A DNA stretch of 64,000 bases, taken from NCBI RefSeq assembly GCF_033110965.1, contig NZ_CP137003.1:2480001-2544000 (forward strand), in the 5' to 3' direction. Shown piece after piece: positions 34,233 to 46,258 of the stretch. The position numbers were made by a program, and so were the translations under genes. Origin of the DNA: Raineyella sp. LH-20. GTDB lineage: Bacteria > Actinomycetota > Actinomycetes > Propionibacteriales > Propionibacteriaceae. The stretch's first letter is position 1, and every line of letters starts with the position of its first letter. Under the pieces are notes generated by a model. It saw nothing but the letters and a program-made list of their open reading frames with translations. It made no database searches and was not told the DNA's origin.

Positions 34233-35125
34233 GCTCGGTTCTCCTGGGACGGGCGCAGCACCGCCACCACGATGAGCGCCACCAGGGCGATCACCGTGAG
34301 CAGCAGGGCCGCGGTGTAGGCGGTGGTGGCGTTGGCCACCCCGAACTGCTGGTAGCGCTCCTCGACCAGCAGGGTGGCGGTCTGGGTGCGGAACGCCACA
34401 CCCCCGGACACGATCTTCACCGCGCCGAACTCGCCGAGCGCCCGGGCGAAGCTCAGCACGACGCCGTACACGACGGCCCACTTGATGGTGGGCAGGGTGA
34501 TCAGGGTGAAGACCTGCCACGGGCCGGCGCCCAGACTCTCGGCGGCCTGCTCGGCGTCGGTGCCGGCCTCGATCAGCACCGGCACCACCTCGCGGATCAC
34601 CAGCGGCAGACAGACGAAGGTGGTGGCGAGGACGATGCCGGGCGGGGCGTAGATGATCTGCAGGCCGGCGTCCTTGAGGAACGGGCCGAACCACCCGGTG
34701 GTCCCGCCGTAGACCAGCAGCAGGGCCAGGCCGACGACCACGGGGGAGACCGACATCGGAAGGTCGACGAGAGCCGACAGCACCCGGCGCCCCGGGAACC
34801 GGTGCCGGACCAACAGCAGCGAGATGCCGACGCCGAACACCGTGTTGAGGGCCACCGCCCACAGCGCCGAGACCAGGGTGAGCTGGAAAGCGAACACCAG
34901 CGCCGGGTCGCGCACGGCGGCCAGCACCGGGCCGACGCCGTGGGAGAACGTCCGGGTCCCGACCAACAGCACCGGCCAGATCACCAGCAGCGCCAGATAG
35001 AGGACGACGACGGCCCGCAACAGATAGCGCGACCAGGGGCGCCCGGACGGCATCGTACGCGGCGTGGTGTGGCGTCCGGGGCGTACGGCGGCGCCGGCCG
35101 TCCGTACCGAGGTGTCAGTCGTCAT
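34229..35125 (-). CDS. cysW: Sulfate ABC transporter permease
   Basis: A 298-residue membrane permease with a basic N-terminal tail and six or so hydrophobic helices. The ABC permease EAA-type loop is [30 protein letters not shown], followed by [17 protein letters not shown], typical of Cys[31 protein letters not shown] marks the first cytoplasmic contact. It forms a pore with CysT. It overlaps cysT by 11 bases and cysA by four, so the genes are tightly coupled in one operon. Confidence 0.92.
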   Translation of the reverse strand: MTTDTSVRTAGAAVRPGRHTTPRTMPSGRPWSRYLLRAVVVLYLALLVIWPVLLVGTRTFSHGVGPVLAAVRDPALVFAFQLTLVSALWAVALNTVFGVGISLLLVRHRFPGRRVLSALVDLPMSVSPVVVGLALLLVYGGTTGWFGPFLKDAGLQIIYAPPGIVLATTFVCLPLVIREVVPVLIEAGTDAEQAAESLGAGPWQVFTLITLPTIKWAVVYGVVLSFARALGEFGAVKIVSGGVAFRTQTATLLVEERYQQFGVANATTAYTAALLLTVIALVALIVVAVLRPSQENRA

Positions 35126-35987
35126 GGTGGGTCACCCTCCGGGAGAAGACGTCGAGCAGGACGATCGCCACCAGGGCCACCAGCAGCAGCACCGAGGCCA
35201 CCGCCGCCGCGCTGTGCAGGTTGTCGCCCTCGATGTAGCCCAGGATGCGGACGGCGGCCACCTCGGTGTGCATCGGGAGGTTGCCGGACAGCAGCACCAG
35301 CGAACCGAACTCGGACAGCGCCCGGGCGAACGACATCGCCGCGCCGGAGGTGACGGCCGGCACCAGGCTCGGCAGGACGATCCGGCGGAAGACGGTCAGT
35401 GGACCGGCCCCCAGGGAGGCGGCGGCCTCCTCCGCCTCCGGCTCCATCTCGAGCAGCACCGGCTGCACCGTCCGCACGACGAAGGGGAGCGTGACGAAGA
35501 GGAAGGCCAGTGCCACCGCCATCCGGGTGTTCGCCCAGTTGAGGCCCAGCGGCGACTGCGGTCCGTACAGACTGAGCAGCACCAGGCCGGCGACGATGGT
35601 CGGGAGCGCGAACGGGAGGTCGATGACGATCTCCAGGATCCGCTTGCCCGGGAAGTCGTCGCGGACCAGCACCCAGGCGACGAGGGTGCCGATGACCACG
35701 TTGATCGCCGTGATGATCAGGGCGACCACCACGGTGAGGCCGATCGCGGCCGCGGTCTGTGGGTCCCGCAGCGCGGCCCAGTAGGCGCCCCAACCGCCCT
35801 CGGCGGCTTTGACCAGCACCGCGGTGAGCGGGAGCAGCACCAGCAGGCTGAACCAGATCAGGGCGATGCCCAGCCCTGTCCCGGAGACCCGGTCCAGGGT
35901 GCTGACCAGGACCGGGCCCCGGTGCTTGCGAGTGCCCCTGGGGCGACGCGGGGCCCGGTCCTGCGCTGCGGCGGCGACCTCGGTCAC
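35115..35987 (-). CDS. cysT: Sulfate ABC transporter permease
   Basis: A 290-residue permease, partner of CysW. Characteristic stretches are DDFPGKRILEIVIDLPFALPTIVAGL, LYGPQSPLGLNWANTRMAVALAFLFVTLPFVVRTVQPVL, the EAA-like EEAAASLGAGPLTVFRRIVLPSLVPAV and FARALSEFGSLVLLSGNLPM. The N-terminus is a 30-residue basic, Pro-rich cytoplasmic tail. Its ATG overlaps the stop of the binding-protein gene by four bases. Together these proteins import sulfate for cysteine synthesis. Confidence 0.92.
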   Translation of the reverse strand: MTEVAAAAQDRAPRRPRGTRKHRGPVLVSTLDRVSGTGLGIALIWFSLLVLLPLTAVLVKAAEGGWGAYWAALRDPQTAAAIGLTVVVALIITAINVVIGTLVAWVLVRDDFPGKRILEIVIDLPFALPTIVAGLVLLSLYGPQSPLGLNWANTRMAVALAFLFVTLPFVVRTVQPVLLEMEPEAEEAAASLGAGPLTVFRRIVLPSLVPAVTSGAAMSFARALSEFGSLVLLSGNLPMHTEVAAVRILGYIEGDNLHSAAAVASVLLLVALVAIVLLDVFSRRVTHHDD

Positions 35988-37036
35988 TTGGTCTTGCCCG
36001 TCTTCTGCTGGATCTTCGGCACCAGGCCGGTGGCGTCGGCGAAGAACTTCTTGTTCACCGCCGACCAGCCGCCCAGGTCGTCATTGATGGTGAACAGCTT
36101 GGCCGGCGTCGGGTACGGGTTCTTCGGGTCGTTGGCACCCGGCACCTCGGGGACCTTCACCCCGGAGAGGACCGGACGGAAGCCCTTCTTGGCGAACTCG
36201 ACCTGACCCGCCGGGCTGAGGACGAAGTCCAGGTAGGCCTGCGCCGTGGGGTTGGCGGTCTTCGTCACCGCGCCCGGGTTCTCGATCAGCAGGGTGTTGT
36301 CGGGCACCAGGTACTCGAAGGTCTCACCGGACTGGCGGGCCAGGATGGCCTCGTTCTCGTAGGAGATGAGCACGTCGGCGGTGCCCTGCAGGAAAGCGTT
36401 GGTGGCGTCACGGCCGCTGCCGGGCAGAGCGACGACGTTCTGGAAGAACGAGGTGAGGTACTCCTCGGCCTGCGCCTCGGTGCCGCCCTGGCTGATCACC
36501 TGCTGGTAGGCGGCCAGGATGTTCCACCGCGCGGAGCCGGAGCTGGCGGGGTTGGGGGTGACGATACGGATGCCGGGCTTGACCAGGTCGGCCCAGCCGG
36601 TGATGTTCTTCGGATTGCCCTTGGGAACGACGATGACCACCACGGAGTCGGAGACGATGCCCTTGGTCGGGCCGCTCTTCCAGGTGGCGTCGACCAGACC
36701 GGCGTCGACCAGGCGGGTGACGTCGCCCTCGAGGGAGAAGTTGACGTAGTCCGCGGCCAGGCCGTTCACCACGGCCCGGCTCTGGTCGCCGGAGGCGCCG
36801 TACGACTCCTGCCAGACGACCCCCTTGCCGGCGTCGGTCCTGGCGAACGCCGCCTGGGCGGCGTTGTTCGCCTCCTTGGGCACGGCGAAGCCGACCAGGT
36901 GGAGGGTGGTGGTGGCCGCGGAGCTCGAGGCGCCGCCCGGCGAGGCCGCGCCACCGACGCAGCCGGACAGGGTCAGTCCGGCGGAGGCCAGACCGGCGAT
37001 GGAGAGCAGGGTGCGGCGGGAGACGGTCGGTTGCAT
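35984..37036 (-). CDS. Sulfate-binding lipoprotein
   Basis: A 350-residue extracellular solute-binding protein. The start at ATG 37036 gives a lipoprotein signal with twin Arg (VSRRTLLSIAGLASAGLTLSGC), where the final Cys would be lipidated. Mature residues fit sulfate/thiosulfate binding proteins: GDQSRAVVNGLAADYVNFSLEGDVTRL, VVVPKGNPKNITGWADLVKPGIRIVTPNPASSGSARWN and SYENEAIL. It is the first gene of the cys operon. The promoter region upstream is strongly AT-rich (37076-37130), unlike the rest of the window, but no known operator is recognised. Confidence 0.93.
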   Translation of the reverse strand: MQPTVSRRTLLSIAGLASAGLTLSGCVGGAASPGGASSSAATTTLHLVGFAVPKEANNAAQAAFARTDAGKGVVWQESYGASGDQSRAVVNGLAADYVNFSLEGDVTRLVDAGLVDATWKSGPTKGIVSDSVVVIVVPKGNPKNITGWADLVKPGIRIVTPNPASSGSARWNILAAYQQVISQGGTEAQAEEYLTSFFQNVVALPGSGRDATNAFLQGTADVLISYENEAILARQSGETFEYLVPDNTLLIENPGAVTKTANPTAQAYLDFVLSPAGQVEFAKKGFRPVLSGVKVPEVPGANDPKNPYPTPAKLFTINDDLGGWSAVNKKFFADATGLVPKIQQKTGKTK

Positions 37037-37202
37037 GGGAGGACCCTTCGCTCGGCGCCCGGGGGGGGAGCGCATAGTTTCTTAATCCACTAGGTTTGAT
37101 GGCCTATTTGAAAAACTTATACATCACGTCGGCGTCCCGCCGCAATCCGGTGTTCGGATGTCCCTGGCAGACGGCACCCGACAGAAGGGGGCACACTGGG
37201 GT

Positions 37203-37637
37203 ATGGCCACCTACAACGACGAAACCAGCACGGACCCCTCGGAGGTCGTCGACCAGCTCGACCCGGAGCAGAGTCTGGTCGAGCGTGACGTCGCGGACCC
37301 ACTCGACGAGGGGATCATCGCCCCCGACGACTGGTCGGGCGCCATGACCGAGGCACTCGAAGGGCCCGAGGGGCTGCGCGATCGGATCAAGCGGGAGGAC
37401 CCCGGGCGGGAGCGCTTCGAGGAACCCGACTGGAACGGCACGGGTCTCGACGAGAGGGACTACCGGCGAGCCGGCCGGCTCGTCGACTACAAGGACGGGT
37501 ACGACGGTGAGGACCGGGAGTCCGGCCTGATCGGGCACGACGTCGGCCTCTCCGGAGGAGCGGCGAGTGCCGAGGAGGCCGCTGTGCAGATCATCGACCA
37601 GGACGAGCTGGAGGAGTCCGAGCGTCGCGACGACTGA
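37203..37637 (+). CDS. DUF5709-like acidic protein
   Basis: A 144-residue, strongly acidic and probably unstructured protein. The pattern LDPEQSLVERDVADPLDEGIIAPDDW, then DRIKREDPGR and AGRLVD...AAVQIID is that of DUF5709, found widely in actinobacteria without known role. The ATG at 37203 is chosen because the family starts near there; an in-frame ATG at 37158 would add 15 residues. CACACT lies five bases before the ATG. It is divergent from the sulfate operon and precedes phoH. Confidence 0.75.
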   Translation: MATYNDETSTDPSEVVDQLDPEQSLVERDVADPLDEGIIAPDDWSGAMTEALEGPEGLRDRIKREDPGRERFEEPDWNGTGLDERDYRRAGRLVDYKDGYDGEDRESGLIGHDVGLSGGAASAEEAAVQIIDQDELEESERRDD

Positions 37638-37760
37638 GGGTGACGGGAAGGGCGCGGTGACGGAGAGTCCGACTACGATGGGATCATCCGGTCGTCCCGT
37701 CCCGGGACGCCGCGTCCGGCGACCTTCGGAGGCATCCTGTCCAGCGTACGCACCCTCGAC

Positions 37761-38783
37761 GTGATCGACGACGACAAGGGCCGGGGGGTCCGTACGCTCG
37801 TCGTGCCGGCGTCCATCGACATGGTGTCGGTGCTCGGCCCTCGCGACGAGTTCCTGCGGATCCTCGAGCGGGTGCTCGACGCCGACATCCACGTCCGGGG
37901 CAACGAGATCCACCTGTCCGGCGACGAAGCCGCGCTGCGCGCGGGCACGGAGGCACTGACCGAGATGGTCACCATCATCCGCACCGGTCAGGGGCTGACG
38001 GCGGACGCCGTCGAGCGCCTGGTGGGGATGCTCGCGGGGGAGACCGAGGTCCGTCCCGCCGACGTGCTCACCCACTCGATCCTGTCCAACCGCGGCCGGA
38101 CCATCCGCCCGAAGACCCTCAACCAGAAGCACTACGTCGACGCGATCGACCGGCACACGGTCGTTTTCGGCATCGGCCCGGCGGGCACCGGCAAAACCTA
38201 TCTCGCGGTGGCGAAGGCGGTCCAGGCACTGCAGCGCAAGGAGGTCAACCGGCTCATCCTCACCCGTCCCGCGGTGGAGGCCGGCGAACACCTCGGCTAC
38301 CTGCCCGGCACGCTGAGCGACAAGATCGACCCGTACGTACGGCCGCTCTACGACGCCCTGCACGACATGGTCGATCCCGACTCCATCCCGCGGCTGCTCA
38401 CCGCCGGCACCATCGAGGTGGCCCCGCTGGCGTACATGCGTGGTCGTACGCTCAACGACGCGTTCATCATCCTCGACGAGGCGCAGAACACCACCGCCGA
38501 GCAGATGAAGATGTTCCTCACCCGGCTCGGCTTCGGGTCGAAGATGGTGATCACCGGTGACGTCACCCAGGTCGATCTGCCGGGTGGCCAGCGATCGGGC
38601 CTGCGGGTGGTCACCGACATCCTCCACGACGTCGAGGACATCGCCTTCTGTGAGCTGACCGCCAAGGACGTCGTACGGCACCGGCTGGTCGGCCGGATCG
38701 TCGCCGCGTACGACCGATTCGAGGCCGTCGGCGCGCAGGACCGCCACAATCAGGACCAGAAGAAGGGGACCCCACGCCGGTGA
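37761..38783 (+). CDS. phoH: PhoH-like ATPase
   Basis: A 340-residue P-loop protein of the PhoH family, typically next to ybeY. Walker A is GPAGTGKTYLAVAKAV, and the PhoH core has RLILTRPAVEAGEHLGYLPGTLSDKIDPYVRPLYDAL, APLAYMRGRTLNDAFIILDEAQNTT (Walker B) and MVITGDVTQVDLP. A KH-like N-terminal part (about 10-90) is present. Role is thought to lie in RNA metabolism. The annotated GTG has no ribosome binding site; an in-frame CTG at 37737 has GGAGG four bases upstream and may be the real start. TACGAT at 37673-37678 is a -10 candidate. Confidence 0.95.
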   Translation: MIDDDKGRGVRTLVVPASIDMVSVLGPRDEFLRILERVLDADIHVRGNEIHLSGDEAALRAGTEALTEMVTIIRTGQGLTADAVERLVGMLAGETEVRPADVLTHSILSNRGRTIRPKTLNQKHYVDAIDRHTVVFGIGPAGTGKTYLAVAKAVQALQRKEVNRLILTRPAVEAGEHLGYLPGTLSDKIDPYVRPLYDALHDMVDPDSIPRLLTAGTIEVAPLAYMRGRTLNDAFIILDEAQNTTAEQMKMFLTRLGFGSKMVITGDVTQVDLPGGQRSGLRVVTDILHDVEDIAFCELTAKDVVRHRLVGRIVAAYDRFEAVGAQDRHNQDQKKGTPRR

Positions 38784-39250
38784 GCGTCGAACTGAACAAC
38801 GAGTCAGGGATCGAGGCGGATGAGCAGGGGCTGGCCACGCTGGCCACCTGGGTGCTGGCGGAGTTGCGGATCCATCCGCAGGCCGAGCTGTCGATCGTGC
38901 TGGTCGACGAGGAGACGATGGCGGCCTACCACGTCAAGTACATGGACCTTCCCGGTCCGACCGACGTGCTGTCGTTCCCGATGGACGAGTTGCGCATCCC
39001 CGAACCGGACGAGCCGGAGCCCGAGGGGCTGCTCGGCGACATCGTGCTGGCCCCGGCGGTGACGGCGCGCCAGGCCGCCGAGAACGACCGGACGCCGGAC
39101 CAGGAGGCGGAGTACCTGCTGGTGCACGGCATCCTGCACCTGCTCGGCTACGACCACGCCACCCCCGAGGAGCACGCCGAGATGTTCGGACTGCACGACC
39201 GCCTGATGGCGGCGTACGAGGAGCATCGGGCGGGCGGGAAGGGCGCATGA
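38780..39250 (+). CDS. ybeY: Endoribonuclease YbeY
   Basis: A 156-residue metal-dependent RNase needed for 16S rRNA 3' maturation and ribosome quality control. The three-histidine zinc motif is intact: VHGILHLLGYDHATPEEHAEMF. PTDVLSFPMDELRIP is the other conserved block. It starts at GTG overlapping the phoH stop by four bases, and its own stop overlaps the next gene, so phoH, ybeY, the corC-like gene and era form one tightly coupled operon. Confidence 0.97.
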   Translation: MSVELNNESGIEADEQGLATLATWVLAELRIHPQAELSIVLVDEETMAAYHVKYMDLPGPTDVLSFPMDELRIPEPDEPEPEGLLGDIVLAPAVTARQAAENDRTPDQEAEYLLVHGILHLLGYDHATPEEHAEMFGLHDRLMAAYEEHRAGGKGA

Positions 39251-40586
39251 GCGAGCCGGACATCGTCCAGCTGGTCCTCGCCCTCGTCTTCGCCGTCGCG
39301 GCGGGATTCCTCGCCGCGATCGAGTCCGCGCTGCACTCCTTCTCCCATGCCAGGGCCCAGAACCTGGTCGAGGAGGGGGTGAGCGGCGCCAAGCGGCTCG
39401 AACTGATCACCGAGGACCCCGCGCCCACCGTGAACGCGATCCTCTTCATCCGGACCATCCTCGAGGTCACCGCCATCGTGCTGGTGGCCCGCGTGGTGGT
39501 GGACCTGCAGCTGCGGGACTGGGCCGAGCTGCTGTTGGCGATCGGGTCCATGGTGGTCGTCTCGTTCATCGCCTGGGGGGTCGCGCCGCGTACGCTCGGC
39601 CGTCAGCACGCCGACGGCATCGCCACTCGCACCTCGGGCCTGGTGATGCTGCTGACCACCGTGCTGGGGCCGATCCCGCAGCTGCTGATCGCCATCGGCA
39701 ACATCCTCACCCCCGGCCGTGGCTTCGACGACGGACCCTTCTCGTCGGAGGCCGAGTTGCGGGAACTGGTCGACAAGGCCGAGGAGTCCGACGTGATCGA
39801 GGCCGGCGAGCGCCGGATGATCCACTCGGTCTTCGAGCTCGGCGACACCATGGTCAAGGAGGTGATGGTGCCGCGGACCGACATCGTGTCGATCGAGGAC
39901 AACAAGACGCTGCGCCAGGCGACCTCGTTGGCCCTGCGGTCCGGTTTCAGCCGGATCCCGGTCGTCGGCGAGGGCGGACTGGACAACGTGGTCGGCATCG
40001 TCTTCCTCAAGGACCTGATGAAGCGTACGTACGACAACCCGCAGGCCCAGACCACCGAGCGGGTCTCGTCGCTGATGCGCCCGCCCACCTGGTGTCCCGA
40101 CTCCAAGCCGGTCGACGACCTGCTGCGGGAGATGCAGGCCACCCACTCGCACCTGGTGATGGTGGTCGACGAGTTCGGTGGCACCTCAGGGCTGGCGACG
40201 ATCGAGGACATCCTCGAGGAGATCGTCGGCGAGATCGTGGACGAGTACGACGCCGAGATCGCCCCGGTCACCAGGCTCTCCGAGGGCCGCTACCGGGTCT
40301 CGGCCCGGCTGGCCGTCGACGAGCTGGGGGAGTTGTTCGGGCGCAAGCTGGACGACGAGGACGTCGACACGGTCGGCGGCCTGATGGCCAAACTGCTCAA
40401 CATGGTGCCGATCGCCGGCTCCGTGGTGCGCTGGGAGGGCCTGGAGCTGGTGGCCGAACGCGCCCAGGGCCGGCGCAACCAGATCGGCACCGTGCTCGTC
40501 ACCCAGGTGGGGGACGACACAGACGCGGGTGACGAGCGGGGCACCTCGGCGGTGTTCCGCTCGGCGCAGGAGACGGAGGACGAGTG

Positions 40587-40587
<1 letters not shown>
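39247..40587 (+). CDS. CorC/HlyC-family membrane protein (CNNM and CBS domains)
   Basis: A 446-residue protein. The N-terminal CNNM (DUF21) domain has three or four membrane helices (to about residue 170). A CBS-domain pair follows (VPRTDIVSIEDNKTLRQATS and the second repeat near SLMRPPTWCPDSKPVDDLLREMQ), then a CorC_HlyC transporter-associated domain (from about 345, SEGRYRVSARLAVDELGELF). Homologues take part in Mg2+/Co2+ efflux; the old name haemolysin is misleading. Position between ybeY and era is the common actinobacterial order. Stop and era start overlap. Confidence 0.93.
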
Positions 40588-43104
<2,517 letters not shown>

Positions 43105-43133
43105 CAGTGCTGGTCGTACGGATCGTCTGATCG

Positions 43134-43153
43134 TACGGATCGCGCGATCCGTA
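43134..43153. repeat. Perfect 20-base palindrome after argG
   Basis: TACGGATCGCGCGATCCGTA is a complete palindrome 29 bases after the argG stop. TCGTACGGATCG also occurs as a direct repeat at 43114 and 43131. It could be a protein site or part of the argG 3' end structure. Confidence 0.6.
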
Positions 43154-43168
43154 GGAGGCGGACGTGGC

Positions 43169-43200
43169 GAAGCGGCCCGCGGGTGGAAACCCGCGGGCCG
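43169..43200. terminator. Strong bidirectional terminator between argG and the DUF4352 gene
   Basis: AGCGGCCCGCGGGT and ACCCGCGGGCCGCT form a perfect 14-base stem with the four-base loop GGAA (a GNRA-type loop on the plus strand). It lies between two convergent genes. Confidence 0.85.
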
Positions 43201-43241
43201 CTCGCCGTTCCGCTGCCCCCCAGCAGCGGAGGCGTGGGGGG

Positions 43242-43931
43242 TCAGGAGAGAGTGATCTTCTTCTCCGCGCTGAACAGGCCGCCGCTCACACCGAGCTCGG
43301 TCGGCTGGACGTCCTTGGGGACGTCGAACACCAGCAGCCCCTTGACGCTGTTGCCCGGATTGATCTGCTCCAGGAACGTCGTGTTCTGGTCGTTGGCGTA
43401 GATCTCCGCCATGGTGTCGGTGCTGTACTCGTTGCCGTCCTTGTCGTAGAGCTTCACGAGGCTCGAGGTGAACGTGCTGGCGGACTTGCTGGTGTTCTTC
43501 ACCGTGACGCTGACCAGGACGTACTGCCCCTGGGCCTTCTGGTTGAGGTACTCGTTGCCCACCTTGCTGACGCCCTTCTGCACCTTGGTGACGGTGTACT
43601 GCAGGTCGTTGGTGTCGACCGGCTGGTTCATCGCGAAGGTCTGCTCGGACGGCTTCTCCGGCGCCTTCTCAGGCTGCGCGGCGACCTGCTCGCCGGCCTG
43701 CTGGGTGGTCGCCTGGGTGGGGGCCTGCGATGGCGTCGAGCCGGCGGTCGTGTCACCGCCCTTGTTACCGTTCGCGGCGATGACGATGAAGACGATGGCG
43801 ACGAGGATCCAGACCCAGACCCGCTGGTACCACTTCTTCCTCGGCTTGACGGGCTGCTGCGGCGGGGTGGGCTGGCCGGGGACCTGCTGGAACTGCGGGT
43901 TCGGCTGCTGGGGGAAGGGGGGCTGGGACAT
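43242..43931 (-). CDS. DUF4352 membrane-anchored protein
   Basis: A 229-residue protein. The N-terminus is a Pro/Gln-rich cytoplasmic tail (PPFPQQPNPQFQQVPGQPTP), then a membrane helix (WVWILVAIVFIVIAANG, about 38-54), a Thr/Gln/Ala linker, and a DUF4352 domain (about 100-229) with QYVLVSVTVKNTSKSASTFTSS, LYDKDGNEY and GNSVKGLLVFDVPKDV. The domain has an immunoglobulin-like fold; some members bind partner proteins outside the cell. AGGAGA precedes the ATG. A strong terminator follows. Its role is unknown. Confidence 0.85.
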   Translation of the reverse strand: MSQPPFPQQPNPQFQQVPGQPTPPQQPVKPRKKWYQRVWVWILVAIVFIVIAANGNKGGDTTAGSTPSQAPTQATTQQAGEQVAAQPEKAPEKPSEQTFAMNQPVDTNDLQYTVTKVQKGVSKVGNEYLNQKAQGQYVLVSVTVKNTSKSASTFTSSLVKLYDKDGNEYSTDTMAEIYANDQNTTFLEQINPGNSVKGLLVFDVPKDVQPTELGVSGGLFSAEKKITLS

Positions 43932-44103
43932 CGGGGGTCTCCTGTTTCGTGCTGCCTTGTCTCGTCGTGCTGACAGGTTCCATGGAACCGGGAGAGACGG
44001 CGGTGCCACATCGGCCGACCGGGTCCGCCCGCTCATCACTTCAGGTGCGGCGGAGGCGTCGATATCAACCGATCGGCTGATCCCGGGGCCAGGAATCGAA
44101 CGT

Positions 44104-45477
44104 ATGATCAGCTTCGTGCTGAGCCGATCCGAACCATCCGCCACCCTCGCGGCCGACCTCCGAAGGGCCGTCCCCTGGACGGTCGTCGGCCGTGTCGCCT
44201 GGACCGTCCTCGGCGGTCTGGTGGGGATCCTCGCCTGTCTGGTCGCCCTGGTCGGCTCCCTCAGCGTGGTGCCCGGCTACCAGACGAGCGCGGACGTCGG
44301 CGGGCAGCTGACGGGCCTCGGCGCCTTGGTGCTGCTGGCCTGGCTGCTGGCGATGTTCACGATCTTCGTCCGTCGGAGCCAACCCTGGGTGCCGGCGGCG
44401 GCGGGCGTGGTGCTCGCCGTGGGTCTGCAGCTCGACAGTCTGCTGTTGCTGCTCGGTGGGGCGGCGGTCGTCCTGCACCGGGACCGCCGGCAGGGGGTGA
44501 TCGCCTCCGTTGTCGCCGGAGCCATCACTCTGGTTGCCGGGCTGCGTGACGGCCTGCGACCGTGGGGTCACACCGCGTGGGTGTTCGCGCTGGGGTCGGA
44601 TCCGTTGGCCGCTCCTGACCGGGGTCTCCAGCTCGGTGTCAGTGTGGGCATCGCCGTCGGCGCCGGCGCTGTGGTGCTCGGCACCGCGTGGCTGATCCGC
44701 TCCCGCCGGGATCTCGGAGCCACCCGCCGGGACCTCGGGGCGACGGAGCAGGCGCGGGCGGTCGCCGAGGACCGCAGCGAGCAGCTGGAGACGACCGCTG
44801 TCCGGCTGGCGGAGCGGGAGCGGTTGGCCCGTGAAGTGCACGACTCGCTGGCCCACCGACTGTCTCTCATCTCGCTGCACGCCGGCGCGCTGGAGGAAGC
44901 CGCGCAGGACAGCGATCCGTCGGTCGCCGACTCCGCTGAAGCGCTCCGCGACAGCGCGCACCGCTCGCTGGAGGACCTGCGCGACCTTGTCAGCACGCTG
45001 CGTGAGCCGCCGGCTTCGGGCCGTCCGGCGGTCGCCGGTGATCCAGCCCCAGTGCCGCCGATCGGGCTCGCCGCCCTGCCTGAACTGGTCGACTCGGCGC
45101 GGGCGTCCGGTGTCTGCATCGAGGCCACCATCATGGTCCAGGACGCCGACGAGGCCACCGACCTGCTCAACCGTGCCGCCTACCGGATCGTCCAGGAGGC
45201 ACTGACCAACGCGGTGAAACATGCGCCGGGACAGCCCGTCCGGATGGAGCTGACCGCCGGGCCGACGATCGGGGTGCACCTCGCTGTGCGCAACCCGCAG
45301 GGCCTGGATGCCGGTCTGCCGGGCTCCGGCAGTGGGCTGATCGGGATGCAGGAACGGGCTGCGCTGCTCGGCGGGATCCTGACCGCCGAGCCGGACGGAC
45401 GGGGGGAGTTCGTGGTCGAGGCGTCACTGCCGTGGCAGACCGATCGAGCACCTGATCGACTCGGTCAGCCCGGGTGA
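44104..45477 (+). CDS. Two-component sensor histidine kinase (NarL-type partner)
   Basis: A 457-residue kinase. The N-terminal half carries about six membrane helices (SVVPGYQTSADV faces a loop near residue 58). A coiled region follows, then HisKA_3 with ERERLAREVHDSLAHRLSLI, where the histidine of VHDS is phosphorylated, and an ATPase domain with AYRIVQEALTNAVKHAPG (N box) and GSGLIGMQERAALLGG. The DxGxG box is weak (NPQGLDAGLPGSGSG). The adjacent LuxR-type regulator is its likely partner. The signal is unknown. The start is the ATG at 44104; the longer frame to 43468 is antisense to the DUF4352 gene. Confidence 0.9.
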   Translation: MISFVLSRSEPSATLAADLRRAVPWTVVGRVAWTVLGGLVGILACLVALVGSLSVVPGYQTSADVGGQLTGLGALVLLAWLLAMFTIFVRRSQPWVPAAAGVVLAVGLQLDSLLLLLGGAAVVLHRDRRQGVIASVVAGAITLVAGLRDGLRPWGHTAWVFALGSDPLAAPDRGLQLGVSVGIAVGAGAVVLGTAWLIRSRRDLGATRRDLGATEQARAVAEDRSEQLETTAVRLAERERLAREVHDSLAHRLSLISLHAGALEEAAQDSDPSVADSAEALRDSAHRSLEDLRDLVSTLREPPASGRPAVAGDPAPVPPIGLAALPELVDSARASGVCIEATIMVQDADEATDLLNRAAYRIVQEALTNAVKHAPGQPVRMELTAGPTIGVHLAVRNPQGLDAGLPGSGSGLIGMQERAALLGGILTAEPDGRGEFVVEASLPWQTDRAPDRLGQPG

Positions 45478-45480
45478 CCC

Positions 45481-45522
45481 ACAGGAGACGGGGGAGTGTC
45501 AACAGGAGACCGGGGAGTGTCA
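45481..45522 (+). repeat. 21-base tandem repeat before the response regulator gene
   Basis: Two 21-base units (45481-45501 and 45502-45522) differ at one base. Each ends GGGAGTGTCA. They lie just upstream of the -10 (TAGAGT, 45534-45539), so they may be paired binding sites of the regulator itself. Confidence 0.6.
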
Positions 45523-45546
45523 TAGGTCCCTCCTAGAGTCATCACC

Positions 45547-46254
45547 GTGGCACACACAGAGGGGGACATCCGGCCGATCCGGGTGATGGTGGTGGACGAC
45601 GACCCGATGGCGCGCAGCGCGATCCGGGCGATCGTCGAGGCTGATCAGGGTCTGATCGTGGTCGCCGAGGCATCGGAGGGCGGTGAGGTGATCGACCGCG
45701 TACATGCGCACCATCCGGACGTGGTCCTGATGGACCTCCACCTGCCGACGGTCAACGGCGTCGCCGTCACCGCCCGACTGCTGCGCGGGGTCAATCCGCC
45801 CAAGGTGATCGCGTTGACGTCGGTGGATCTCGACAGGTACGTCTTCGACGCCCTTGAGGCGGGCGCGAGCGGCTTCCTGCTCAAGGACGTCGCGCCCAAG
45901 GATCTGCAACAGGCGATCCGTACGGTCCATGCGGGGGAGTCCGTGCTGTCGCCGCGCAGCACCAGCCATGTCATCCGGCACTTCGTCGATGTCGCCCACC
46001 GCGAGCAGAACCTGGAGGCTGCACGCGGGGTTGCGCGGCTGACAGCCCGCGAGTTGGAGGTTGCCCTCCTCGTCCACGAGGACCTCAGCAACGACGAGAT
46101 CGCCCGGCGGCTGTGCTGCAGCGCGGCGACCGTCAAGACCCATCTGAGTCACGCGATGGCGAAGCTCGACGCGTCGACCCGGCTTCAGGTCGCGTTGTTG
46201 ATCGAGCGGGCGGCCCCCATGACACCGGTGCTGGGCGCCGGCCGGATGGGATGA
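45547..46254 (+). CDS. LuxR/NarL-family response regulator
   Basis: A 235-residue regulator. The receiver domain (about 10-130) has the acidic pocket VMVVDDDPMARSAI, the phosphoacceptor Asp in DVVLMDLHLP, and the Thr/Lys switch in ALTSVD and FLLKDVAP. The C-terminal helix-turn-helix of LuxR type is LTARELEVALLVHEDLSNDEIARRLCCSAATVKTHLSHAMAKL. The GTG start is preceded by TAGAGT with seven bases between, so the message is likely leaderless. The kinase gene lies 69 bases upstream. Confidence 0.95.
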   Translation: MAHTEGDIRPIRVMVVDDDPMARSAIRAIVEADQGLIVVAEASEGGEVIDRVHAHHPDVVLMDLHLPTVNGVAVTARLLRGVNPPKVIALTSVDLDRYVFDALEAGASGFLLKDVAPKDLQQAIRTVHAGESVLSPRSTSHVIRHFVDVAHREQNLEAARGVARLTARELEVALLVHEDLSNDEIARRLCCSAATVKTHLSHAMAKLDASTRLQVALLIERAAPMTPVLGAGRMG

Positions 46255-46258
46255 CCGG

